Shown: positions 24,032-31,897 of the stretch, in pieces
How the letters are laid out: each line of letters opens with the position of its first letter
How positions within the stretch are numbered: position 1 is the stretch's first letter
From: Pseudomonadales bacterium
Lineage (GTDB): Bacteria; Pseudomonadota; Gammaproteobacteria; Pseudomonadales; Pseudohongiellaceae
Length of the DNA stretch: 64,000 nucleotides
NCBI GenBank assembly: GCA_024234325.1
Contig: JACKOJ010000009.1
Span: forward strand, 28,649 to 92,648
Reading direction: 5' to 3'
Notes under the pieces: generated by a model
Database searches by the model: none
The model's input: the letters and a program-made list of their open reading frames with translations, nothing else
What the model was told of the DNA's origin: nothing
Made by a program: the position numbers and the translations under genes

Positions 24032-24835
24032 TCAATGCAGGGTCGCGAAGAACTCCCGCAGGCGTGCGGCATTCTTGCCGACGTCACTGGTGCCCACGCG
24101 GGACAGGGAGCGGGCGTTCAGCACCGAGCCCTGGGGCGCGTCTGTCACCACAATGACCACGTCATCCTTGAAGCGGAACCAGAAGGTAGTGTCAGTAGCC
24201 TCGATGCGACCGGTAGTCGGGTTCTCGTCCACGATTTCCCATCCAAGTGCACGGGCGGAGGCCAGTGCCCTGTCAAAAATCACATTCTTCGGCTCGGAAA
24301 ATGTCTGCGGCACGATGTCCGGGTAGGCTTCGTGCTGGGCTGCCGCCATGCGGGCCTTGTCCCAGTTGGCCTGGTCGCCGTACACCATGTTGTTGGGGGC
24401 GTCGGCTCGCAGCGGCGCGATCGCGATGTACTGCGGCGGATTGTCGGTGTCGGTGGTGATGTCGTGAATCGGCGGCGTGCCTTCGGCGGGGCTATACGAC
24501 TGCGGCACCAGATAGGTGAGTGTCGTTGCCACCGTGCCGATTGCCGCGAGTGAGACGAGGCGTTTGGCATTGGGCAGCGACAGGCGTTTTGCGACGGCAA
24601 ATACGATGACGGTAATCGCGAGGCTGATCCAGGCCAGCCAGTACGTTGCCGGGTTCACACTGCGCAGCATCTCAAAGCCACGGCGGAAGTCCCACATGCC
24701 CATCCATACGCCCAGGGCGGCAAACAGGGAATAGAGGCCAACGCCGATACCCACGACGAGGGTTAAAATCGCCAGGCCTGTCAGAATCGGGCGCAGGGGC
24801 GATGAGGGGGCTGAGGTCTGCGGAGTGTCGGTCAT
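24032..24835 (-). CDS. Membrane protein with a DUF1499 domain
   Basis: From ATG 24835 (AAGGA upstream) the product has 267 residues. The N-terminal half contains about three membrane segments (residues about 17-40, 65-85 and 95-115). The C-terminal half matches DUF1499 (for example MVYGDQANWDKARMAAAQ, then the region EIVDENPTTGRIEATDTTFW, WFRFKDDVVIVV). The function of the family is unknown. It lies 16 bases downstream of the histidine phosphatase gene on the same strand, so it may be the last gene of a glpK-led unit. Confidence 0.8.
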   Translation of the reverse strand: MTDTPQTSAPSSPLRPILTGLAILTLVVGIGVGLYSLFAALGVWMGMWDFRRGFEMLRSVNPATYWLAWISLAITVIVFAVAKRLSLPNAKRLVSLAAIGTVATTLTYLVPQSYSPAEGTPPIHDITTDTDNPPQYIAIAPLRADAPNNMVYGDQANWDKARMAAAQHEAYPDIVPQTFSEPKNVIFDRALASARALGWEIVDENPTTGRIEATDTTFWFRFKDDVVIVVTDAPQGSVLNARSLSRVGTSDVGKNAARLREFFATLH

Positions 24836-24851
24836 GATCGGGTCCTTGTTG

Positions 24852-25493
24852 TCATTGCTGTTGTTCGATCGTCGCTGCGGACCCTGCCGGCCAGGGTGTT
24901 CCCGCAAATTGTTCTATACGCATTCTGCCATGTTCCGGATCCGCGACAACGATGCTGTGTGCACAGTTGTGCATGACCGGAGGCTCCCACAGGCGCGCCA
25001 GGGGGCGGTCTTCCAGGGCACAGAGCACGGACTTGATCAGCACACCGTGACTGACGATGGCCACGTCCTCTGCCGCCTGCTGCGATAATATCCGCTTCAG
25101 CATGGCAAGGCCACGGGCCTGTGTCTGCTCGAAATGCTCGGCACCTTCCTGCCGGAAGGCCTCGGGGCGCTGCCAGAAGTGCTCAAAGCTCTCCGGGTAG
25201 CGCTCGCGGATATCGCTCTGCAGATGTCCTTCCCAGGGGCCCAGGAAAATCTCCCGCAGTTCATCGTGAAAACTCGTTTCCACAGGCTCTCCGGCAAAGA
25301 GCAGTTCCGCCGTCTGGCGTGTGCGCTGACTGCTGCTGCAGTACACCCGGCGAATGTCATAGGGTTTCAGAACGGGCGCCAGCAGGCGAGCCTGCTCCTG
25401 CCCCAGCGGGGTAAGCAGGGACTCACTATGGCCTTGCACCCGCTTCTCGCGATTCCAGTCTGTCTGGCCGTGCCGAATCAAATGGATACGCAT
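24852..25493 (-). CDS. Histidine phosphatase / phosphoglycerate-mutase-like protein
   Basis: Branch-1 histidine phosphatase of 213 residues. The nucleophile motif is RHGQT (His8), the acid/base region LREIFLGPWEGH follows, and the second histidine is in VSHGVLIK. Such enzymes act as phosphatases or as cofactor-dependent mutases on small phosphate esters; the substrate cannot be told. The ATG lies only two bases after the glpK stop, so the gene is probably translated with glpK. Confidence 0.9.
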   Translation of the reverse strand: MRIHLIRHGQTDWNREKRVQGHSESLLTPLGQEQARLLAPVLKPYDIRRVYCSSSQRTRQTAELLFAGEPVETSFHDELREIFLGPWEGHLQSDIRERYPESFEHFWQRPEAFRQEGAEHFEQTQARGLAMLKRILSQQAAEDVAIVSHGVLIKSVLCALEDRPLARLWEPPVMHNCAHSIVVADPEHGRMRIEQFAGTPWPAGSAATIEQQQ

Positions 25494-25495
25494 GC

Positions 25496-27001
25496 TCAGG
25501 CCTGCGTGGGGGTGCTGCGCGTGCGGTTCACGGCGTCCTGCCAGGCCCGGTAACGGGCATCACGCCAGGCCTTGGGTTTCTCCGGCTGGAAGGACGTGTC
25601 CAGTTGCCAATAGCCGGAGATGCTGTCCAGGGAGTCATAGAGGCCGCAGTGCAGGCCTGCCAGCCAGGCAACGCCGAGCGCCGTGGTCTCCGTTACCCGG
25701 GGCCGGTCGACCCGGCAGCCGAGCAGATCCGCCAGGTTCTGCAGCACGAAATCGTTGCGTGCCATGCCTCCATCCACCCGCAGGGTATCCGGGCGCACAC
25801 CGTCGGCCTCCATTGCCTTCTGCAGGTCGCGCGTCTGGTAGCACACCGACAGCAGGGCGGCCGTTACCAGTTCCTTGATGCCGGTGTCGCGGGTCAATCC
25901 GAAAATGGCCCCACGGGCATCGGCGTCCCAGTAGGGAGCACCGAGTCCGGTAAAGGCCGGCACAAACATCACCGGCAGGTCGCGCTCGGTCTGCCTTGCC
26001 AGTTGCTCGGTTTCCGCAGCGTCCTGAATCAGATGCAGGCCATCGCGCAGCCACTGCATGGTGGCACCGGCCATGAAGATGCTGCCTTCCAGGGCATAGC
26101 TCACCTTGCCCTGCAACCGATAGGCGACGGTCGTCAGCAGCCTGTTTTGGGACACCAGGGCCTGTTCGCCGGTGTTGAGCAGCAGGAAACAGCCGGTGCC
26201 GTAGGTGCTCTTGGCCATGCCGGGGGTGAAGCAGCACTGTCCGAAGGCCGCAGCCTGCTGGTCGCCCGCCATGCCGGTGATGGGGACACGGGCGCCGAAC
26301 ACCTCGGGATCGGTATGGCCAAAATCGGCGGCGCAGTCGAGTACCTCGGGCAACAAACGGGCGGGCACATTGAACAGGGCAAGCAGTTCCTCGTCCCAGC
26401 GCTGGGTATGAATATTGAACAGCAGCGTACGGGACGCATTGCTGGCATCGGTGAAATGGCTGCGACCGCCGGTCAGACGCCAGAGCAGCCAGGTATCGAC
26501 GGTGCCAAAGGCGAGTTCACCGCGCTCGGCGGCCGCCTGTGCTCCGTCCACATGATCCAGAATCCAGCGAATCTTGCTGGCTGAGAAATACGGGTCCAGC
26601 AGCAGCCCGGTCCGGGCGGCAATCAGTTCGCTGCGACTTTCCGTTGCCAGCCGTTCGGCAAGGGCCTGGCACCAGGCGCTGGTGCGGCGATCCTGCCAGA
26701 CGATGGCGGGGCACAGCGGCTGGCCGGTCTTGCGGTTCCAGATCAGAGTGGTTTCGCGCTGGTTGGTAATGCCGATTGCCCGCAACTGCCCGGGGGCAAT
26801 CTGTGCCTCATCCAGCGCCCGTCTGGCGCTGCGCAGGGAACTCTGCCACAGGTCCTCCGGGGCATGTTCCACCCAACCGTCGCGGGGAAAGTGCTGCGGA
26901 AACTCCTCCTGCCCGAGGCCCAGGCGATTGCCGCCGCGGTCGAAGACAATCGCGCGGCTGCTGGTGGTGCCCTGGTCGAATGCGAGGAGGTAGTCGTTCA
27001 T
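25496..27001 (-). CDS. glpK: Glycerol kinase
   Basis: Cytosolic kinase that makes sn-glycerol 3-phosphate from glycerol and ATP. The 501-residue protein shows the FGGY-kinase motifs: [15 protein letters not shown] near the N-terminus, [15 protein letters not shown], and the ATPase motifs [15 protein letters not shown] and [13 protein letters not shown]. The start ATG 27001 has GGAAG upstream. It is divergent from glpD with only 51 bases between the two starts. No glycerol facilitator gene (glpF) is beside it. Confidence 0.98.
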   Translation of the reverse strand: MNDYLLAFDQGTTSSRAIVFDRGGNRLGLGQEEFPQHFPRDGWVEHAPEDLWQSSLRSARRALDEAQIAPGQLRAIGITNQRETTLIWNRKTGQPLCPAIVWQDRRTSAWCQALAERLATESRSELIAARTGLLLDPYFSASKIRWILDHVDGAQAAAERGELAFGTVDTWLLWRLTGGRSHFTDASNASRTLLFNIHTQRWDEELLALFNVPARLLPEVLDCAADFGHTDPEVFGARVPITGMAGDQQAAAFGQCCFTPGMAKSTYGTGCFLLLNTGEQALVSQNRLLTTVAYRLQGKVSYALEGSIFMAGATMQWLRDGLHLIQDAAETEQLARQTERDLPVMFVPAFTGLGAPYWDADARGAIFGLTRDTGIKELVTAALLSVCYQTRDLQKAMEADGVRPDTLRVDGGMARNDFVLQNLADLLGCRVDRPRVTETTALGVAWLAGLHCGLYDSLDSISGYWQLDTSFQPEKPKAWRDARYRAWQDAVNRTRSTPTQA

Positions 27002-27034
27002 CTGTGCTTCCGGGTGGTGTGAATCCCTGCTGGC

Positions 27035-27061
27035 TTGGTTATATTAACGGCTATGAACCAA
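27035..27061. promoter_or_regulatory. glpK-glpD divergent control region, inverted repeat
   Basis: The 51-base gap between glpK and glpD contains an AT-rich core (TATATTAAC, 27040-27048) readable as a -10 on either strand. It is flanked by a 6-bp inverted repeat, TTGGTT at 27035-27040 and AACCAA at 27056-27061, overlapping the glpD start codon. It does not resemble the E. coli GlpR operator. A shared operator is an inference. Confidence 0.35.
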
Positions 27062-28543
27062 AATACTACTGTGCTGGACCTGCTGGTGGTGGGCGGCGGC
27101 ATCAATGGCGTCGGAATTGCCGCCGACGCAGCAGGCCGTGGCCTCAGCGTGCTGCTTTGCGAGGCTGGCGATCTTGCTGGCGCCACCTCGTCGGCCAGCA
27201 CCAAGCTGATTCACGGTGGCCTGCGCTATCTGGAGCAGTACGAGTTTGCCCTGGTACGCAAGGCCCTGGCGGAGCGTGAGGTGCTGTTGCGCAACGCGCC
27301 GCACATCATTCATCCCATGCGCTTCGTGCTGCCCTATCGTCCCCATCTGCGCCCGCGCTGGATGATTCGGGCCGGCCTGTTTCTTTACGATTCCCTGAGT
27401 CGTCGGGTGAGCTTGCCCGCCTCACGCAGTGTCCGCTTTGCGGCAGACAACCCCCTGAATTCAGCCCTGTCCGATGGCTTTGAGTATTCCGACTGCCAGG
27501 TAGATGACGCCCGTCTTGTGGTGCTGGTGGCGCAGCAGGCGCGCGAGCATGGCGCCCGCATCTGTGTGCGTCGTGAATGCGTGGGGGCCACGGAGGAGGA
27601 TGGTCAGTGGCGGGTGACGCTGCGGGATACGCAGACCGGCCAGACGGAGGAAGTCCGGGCCCGTGCGCTGGTGAATGCGACAGGCCCCTGGGTGGAGCGC
27701 TTTGCCAACGGTGTTCTGCCGACGCGTGAGCATCGCCATATTCGCCTGGTGAAGGGTTGCCATATTGTCGTGCCGAAACTCTTTGACTCGCCGGAGGCCT
27801 ATCTGCTGCAGAATGAGGATGGCCGCGTCGTGTTTGTCATTCCCTATGAGCAGGACTTCAGCCTGATCGGCACGACAGAAGAGGACGTTCCGGGCGATCC
27901 TGCGCAGGCCCGCATTGCGGACTGGGAGATCGAGTACCTGTGTCGGGTCGTGAACGAGTGTTTCAAAACCCAGGTGTCGCCAGAAATGGTTCGGCATGTA
28001 TTCGTGGGCGTGCGACCGCTGATCGCGGAGGAGCACGTCAAGGCGTCGGAGGTATCGCGCGATTACACGATTGAACTGAATGTCAGCACATCGCCATTGC
28101 TGACAGTATATGGTGGAAAGATTACCACCTATCGGCATTTGGCAGAGGATGCCATGCAGCGCCTGCGGCAGGTGTTTCCAGAACTTGGCCCCGCGTGGAC
28201 CGGTGCGAGTGCGCTGCCGGGAGGCGATTTCTCATCGCGTGAGGTGCTGACTCGTGATATCCAGGCGCGTTGTCCCTGGTTGCCGGACGATATGCGTGCC
28301 CGCTTTGTGCGCAGTTATGGAACCCTGTGCTGGCAGATTCTGGACGGTGCCAGGGCACTTGATGATCTGGGGCAGGATTTCGGTCACGGCCTGACAGCGC
28401 GTGAGGTGGACTATCTCTGTGCCCGGGAATGGGCCAGAAGTTGCGACGATATCCTGTGGCGGCGCAGCAAACTGGGACTGCGTTTCAGTGAGGAGCAAGG
28501 CCAGGCGCTGGCAGAGTACCTGAAATCGCGTGACGCGATTTAG
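27053..28543 (+). CDS. glpD: Aerobic glycerol-3-phosphate dehydrogenase
   Basis: Membrane-associated FAD enzyme that oxidises sn-glycerol 3-phosphate to dihydroxyacetone phosphate and reduces quinone. From ATG 27053 it has 496 residues (E. coli 501). The FAD-binding motif is VVGGGINGVGIAADAAGRG, followed by the family signature TSSASTKLIHGGLRYLEQYE. The upstream TTG at 27035 is less likely. It works directly after glpK and shares the quinone pool with the nuo complex. Confidence 0.98.
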   Translation: MNQNTTVLDLLVVGGGINGVGIAADAAGRGLSVLLCEAGDLAGATSSASTKLIHGGLRYLEQYEFALVRKALAEREVLLRNAPHIIHPMRFVLPYRPHLRPRWMIRAGLFLYDSLSRRVSLPASRSVRFAADNPLNSALSDGFEYSDCQVDDARLVVLVAQQAREHGARICVRRECVGATEEDGQWRVTLRDTQTGQTEEVRARALVNATGPWVERFANGVLPTREHRHIRLVKGCHIVVPKLFDSPEAYLLQNEDGRVVFVIPYEQDFSLIGTTEEDVPGDPAQARIADWEIEYLCRVVNECFKTQVSPEMVRHVFVGVRPLIAEEHVKASEVSRDYTIELNVSTSPLLTVYGGKITTYRHLAEDAMQRLRQVFPELGPAWTGASALPGGDFSSREVLTRDIQARCPWLPDDMRARFVRSYGTLCWQILDGARALDDLGQDFGHGLTAREVDYLCAREWARSCDDILWRRSKLGLRFSEEQGQALAEYLKSRDAI

Positions 28544-28550
28544 GACGCAG

Positions 28551-29882
28551 TCAAAGGCTGGCTTTCTTGCTGGCGTACATGGCTTCGTCGGCGTAGTGAA
28601 GCAGTGCCTGCTCATTGTCACCGTCTTCCGGGTACACCGCAATGCCGATGCTGGGAGCAATGCACAGGCGATGTGTCTCCAGCTCGAAGGGAGCGGCCAG
28701 CACCGCACGGATTTTTGCGGCCACGGTGCGGGCGTCGTGGGGGCTGATGATGCTGCTCAGCAACAGCACAAACTCGTCGCCCCCCATGCGGGCCACGGTA
28801 TCCGATTCGCGCACGCAGCCCAGCAGGCGACGCGCCACTTCCCGCAGCAATTGATCTCCCGTGGCGTGACCGTAGAGATCATTGACCTCCTTGAACTTGT
28901 CCAGGTCGAGGTAGAGCAGAGCGAAACGGGCAGGGTTGCGTCTTACACGGGCGCATACCCGTTGCAGGCGATCCTCCAGCAGGCCGCGATTGGCCAGACC
29001 GGTGAGACTGTCGTGCCCTGCCGCGTGAATCAGGCGTTCATGCAACTGGGTGCGGGTAATGGCCGAGGCGACCTGATTGGAGACAAACTGCAGCAGTTCG
29101 CGGTCGCGATCCGTGTAGCGCACACTTCCGGAGTAGGTCTGAATCACCAGAGCCCCGATGGTGTCCTTGCCTGCCTGTAGCGGAACTCCCAGCCAGTCGA
29201 GAGAATCGGTGCCGATGACGCTGACATTCTGCGTGCGTGGCATGTGTCGCGATTCCGGTGTCAGCAGCAACGCCTTGCCGCTGCGAATGACTTCCGCGCT
29301 GAGCGTGCCGCTGTTCAGTGGCATGGGCTCCGGGGCAGTATCAAACTCATCGACGAAATAGGGAAAGCTCAGGCTGTCCTGCCTCTTGTCGTAAAGGGCC
29401 ACAAAGAAGTTATCGGCCGGCAGCAGGCCGCCGATGATGCGGTGAATGCGGGGGAACAGACTGCGCAGGTCCTCTGCCTGATGAGCCGCCTCCGAAATCG
29501 CGTACAGCGCAGCATGCAGCGCCTCGGAGCGCTTGTGTTCACTGATGTCGTGGGCAACCGCCACCCGCAACTGATCGCTTTCTGACCAGCGTGCGGACCA
29601 GCGGATGTGCACGATATGGCCGTCCTTGTGAAAGTAGCGGTTCTCGAAACTCTGCAGAACCTGGCCCGCCTGAATTTGTTCGATGGCGGCAAGGGTGTTG
29701 TCATGATCTTCAGGAACAACCAGATCCAGAAGGCGGCGCCCCAGCAGTTCTTCCGGAGAATAGCCAAGCATCCGCTCACACGCGGCGCTGATGAAGATCA
29801 GGCGATTGTCGGTGTTGACGACAAAGACCGTGTCCAGTAACAGGTCCATGAAGTCGATCAGGTTTCGGGTCGGTGAGCTCAT
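28551..29882 (-). CDS. PAS-GAF-GGDEF diguanylate cyclase
   Basis: Predicted cytosolic enzyme making cyclic di-GMP from two GTP. From ATG 29882 it has 443 residues: a PAS domain (about 8-120, with NRLIFISAACERMLGYSPEE), a GAF-like domain (about 135-275), and a GGDEF domain. The active motif is RMGGDEFVLLL near residue 367, preceded by RESD, which fits the RxxD inhibitory site five residues upstream. Both features suggest an active, feedback-controlled cyclase. A TTG at 29975 would add 31 residues without a better ribosome site. The gene is convergent with glpD, seven bases apart. Confidence 0.9.
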   Translation of the reverse strand: MSSPTRNLIDFMDLLLDTVFVVNTDNRLIFISAACERMLGYSPEELLGRRLLDLVVPEDHDNTLAAIEQIQAGQVLQSFENRYFHKDGHIVHIRWSARWSESDQLRVAVAHDISEHKRSEALHAALYAISEAAHQAEDLRSLFPRIHRIIGGLLPADNFFVALYDKRQDSLSFPYFVDEFDTAPEPMPLNSGTLSAEVIRSGKALLLTPESRHMPRTQNVSVIGTDSLDWLGVPLQAGKDTIGALVIQTYSGSVRYTDRDRELLQFVSNQVASAITRTQLHERLIHAAGHDSLTGLANRGLLEDRLQRVCARVRRNPARFALLYLDLDKFKEVNDLYGHATGDQLLREVARRLLGCVRESDTVARMGGDEFVLLLSSIISPHDARTVAAKIRAVLAAPFELETHRLCIAPSIGIAVYPEDGDNEQALLHYADEAMYASKKASL

Positions 29883-30070
29883 CTTCCGCACGCGTATCGT
29901 GAGGCCATGGTGCCAGAGGCGCCGCGAGCAAATGTCTCGTGCGCGGGGCAGCCCAAGAGTAGCCGAACTACCCAAGCAAGTCTAACGCAGGCTATGATCT
30001 GCGCTTTCTCGGATGGGGACGCCCTGGCGCTCTCCCATCTGCAAACAGATTCGGACGCCCGGGAGTGTGC

Positions 30071-30520
30071 ATGAAACATCGAACAGGAAAACGCTGGAAT
30101 TTACTGGCAGCAGGTTTGGGGCTGGCCATGCTGATACCCTCAGTCAGTGCGCAGCAGGCAGAAGCGGGTCTGCAGGCAAACTGGAAATACCTGCGCAACT
30201 TTACCTATGTGCATGTCGACGACCAGGACAGAATTTTTCAGTGCAGAATCGTCCCCGAACTGCATGTCTTTTTTTCTACTGGAGTGATCGCCGCGCAGGG
30301 GCAGGTGACCTGGGACACGGTTCGCTTCTTTACGCTTTATGGTGAGGAGTATTCTCCGTCCGGGCAGGACTGGGGAGTGAACACCATCGAGCTGCGTGGC
30401 AGGGTCATGTTCCTGACTCTGCCACCGGTGAGTGGGCGCGATCCCGAACGTATGGAGTTCGACATGGTGCCGAAACTGCCAACGATCTGTGAGCATTATC
30501 TGTCGCTGGCGTGGGAATAA
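30071..30520 (+). CDS. Exported protein of unknown function
   Basis: From ATG 30071 (GGGAG upstream) this is a 149-residue protein with a Sec signal peptide: basic MKHRTGKRWN, a hydrophobic stretch, then SVSA before QQ as a likely cleavage site. The mature part has two cysteines (58 and 140) that could form a disulfide, and no membrane segment. I do not recognise the family. It is divergent from the GGDEF gene and its stop codon overlaps the terminator of the next gene. Confidence 0.7.
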   Translation: MKHRTGKRWNLLAAGLGLAMLIPSVSAQQAEAGLQANWKYLRNFTYVHVDDQDRIFQCRIVPELHVFFSTGVIAAQGQVTWDTVRFFTLYGEEYSPSGQDWGVNTIELRGRVMFLTLPPVSGRDPERMEFDMVPKLPTICEHYLSLAWE

Positions 30521-30557
30521 AAAAAACCGGGAGCATCGCAACTAACTGCTCCCGGCG
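30519..30557 (-). terminator. Intrinsic terminator of the CBS gene (minus strand)
   Basis: A perfect 9-bp stem (30527-30535 with 30547-30555) and, read on the minus strand, a run of T's at the position of the A-run 30519-30526. It overlaps the stop codon of the plus-strand gene. Confidence 0.85.
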
Positions 30558-30586
30558 AAAAAACCGGCATTGATCGTATTTGAGGA

Positions 30587-31156
30587 TTACGCAGCCGGTC
30601 GTCTGATTGAGCTGAATATGTCAACGAAGGTAGGAACTCGCTCAATCTGAATCGGAATTCTCAGGCGTCTGGCCACATCGCTGGCGGAAATCAGGCCCCG
30701 TATCTGGGTGCCTGTGTGATCCACCACGAGGCAGTGCTGTTGCCCTTTCAACTGCAGCGCGCGAATCACGTCGCTGATGGTGGCCTCTTCAAGGTCACTC
30801 AGGCTCAGGGCCATGATGTCGGCTTTCGGTCGCATCAGGTCCGCCACCTGAATGTCGGTGCGCGAGTGTCCCTGCGCCACCAGCGCCATGAAATGCTGTT
30901 CGTCGAGATCCTCCAGGCTGATGGTGCCGATGAACTCGTTGGCATGGTCCACCACCAGTTTCAGTTTGACGTGGGCCTTGCGCATCAGATGCTCCACGTT
31001 CTCTGCCGGGGAAGAACCCTCAATGGTGAGGGGCAGGTGTTTCTTGAAGTCGGTAAAAAAATCCATGGCCGAAGACATGGGGGTCAGTTCGTGAAATTCG
31101 TCGGGGTGTACCAGATGGGCTACTCCCTTGACTGCGAACAGATTGAGATGACGCAT
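30587..31156 (-). CDS. CBS-domain-pair protein
   Basis: A 189-residue cytosolic protein with two CBS domains (about 35-95 and 105-175; second ends IRGLISASDVARRL). Such pairs usually bind adenine nucleotides and act as sensors. There is no attached catalytic domain. Start ATG 31156 has AGGAG upstream. Transcribed alone and closed by the terminator at 30519-30557. A 7-bp inverted repeat, CTGACGA..TCGTCAG at 31243-31258, lies in its upstream region. Confidence 0.88.
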   Translation of the reverse strand: MRHLNLFAVKGVAHLVHPDEFHELTPMSSAMDFFTDFKKHLPLTIEGSSPAENVEHLMRKAHVKLKLVVDHANEFIGTISLEDLDEQHFMALVAQGHSRTDIQVADLMRPKADIMALSLSDLEEATISDVIRALQLKGQQHCLVVDHTGTQIRGLISASDVARRLRIPIQIERVPTFVDIFSSIRRPAA

Positions 31157-31292
31157 GATGTGCTCCTGACTGATGACGATTGACTGATTATTGCGTGTAC
31201 AAAAGCAGATGCCGGACCCGAAGCACGAAAGCCAGAATTGCGCTGACGAAATCGTCAGGCGGATGACAAATGTGCGGGGTTAAGGCGCTTCT

Positions 31293-31583
31293 TTACAGGG
31301 CAGTCGCAGGAGGGCCGCGATTGTTGAGCGCGGAGATTTCCACCGTATGCACGGGGATGTGTTGCAGAAAAGTGAAGTAGCCCACGCCCACGGAAGTAAT
31401 CTGATATTCCGCCACCGGCAGGAAATGCTTTTCCGTTTGTACCGGTGTGATGGGGCTGGCTTCGAGGGAGAGCTCCGAGACCTTCAGTGTATCGGCCTTT
31501 GCTGCAGGCACAGAGTCCACTTCCGATGCGGAAACATAGACGCTGAGCAGAAAAGCTGCGAGGGCTAGGATGAGGCGAGCCAC
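31293..31583 (-). CDS. Small exported protein of unknown function
   Basis: Preferred start GTG 31583 gives 96 residues: MARLILALAAFLLSVYVSAS is a clear signal peptide, and the mature part is about 77 residues with a short VGVGYFTFLQHIPVHTVEIS stretch. AGAGAG lies before the GTG; GTG 31595 is the alternative. A frame beginning at 31727 would bury the signal peptide and would start upstream of the predicted transcription start. I do not recognise the family. Confidence 0.6.
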   Translation of the reverse strand: MARLILALAAFLLSVYVSASEVDSVPAAKADTLKVSELSLEASPITPVQTEKHFLPVAEYQITSVGVGYFTFLQHIPVHTVEISALNNRGPPATAL

Positions 31584-31686
31584 GATCTCTCTCACTGGGG
31601 TTTCGGTGTCTGTTGTTCTTTCTTTTGCTCTTTTTCTGTGTGCCGACACGGGGAACAATGCTGTCCGGCGTTCGGTAACGGTTTCC

Positions 31687-31714
31687 ATTCTAGGCTTCCG
31701 TGCGCGGATGTCAA
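31687..31714 (-). promoter_or_regulatory. Strong promoter for the small exported protein
   Basis: On the minus strand: consensus -35 TTGACA (31714-31709), 16-bp spacer, -10 TAGAAT (31692-31687). Transcription would start near 31680, leaving a leader of about 95 bases. It lies in the 314-base gap 31584-31897; the plus-strand half of that gap has only a weak candidate promoter for leuS (TTGTAA 31790, TATCCT 31813). Confidence 0.75.
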
Positions 31715-31897
31715 AGCCTCTGTGCAATCAATTTTTATATCGGAACTGATAAAGCCACTGTCGGCGGTGGACGACGGCACAAGCGCAAATTGTAATAAAC
31801 GAGGAGGTGGTTTATCCTCCCACTTCCGAAATTTCATCACTTTCAACCCATTATTCCTTTCTGAATCAACGCGTCACGGCGCACCACGGCAGCAGGC

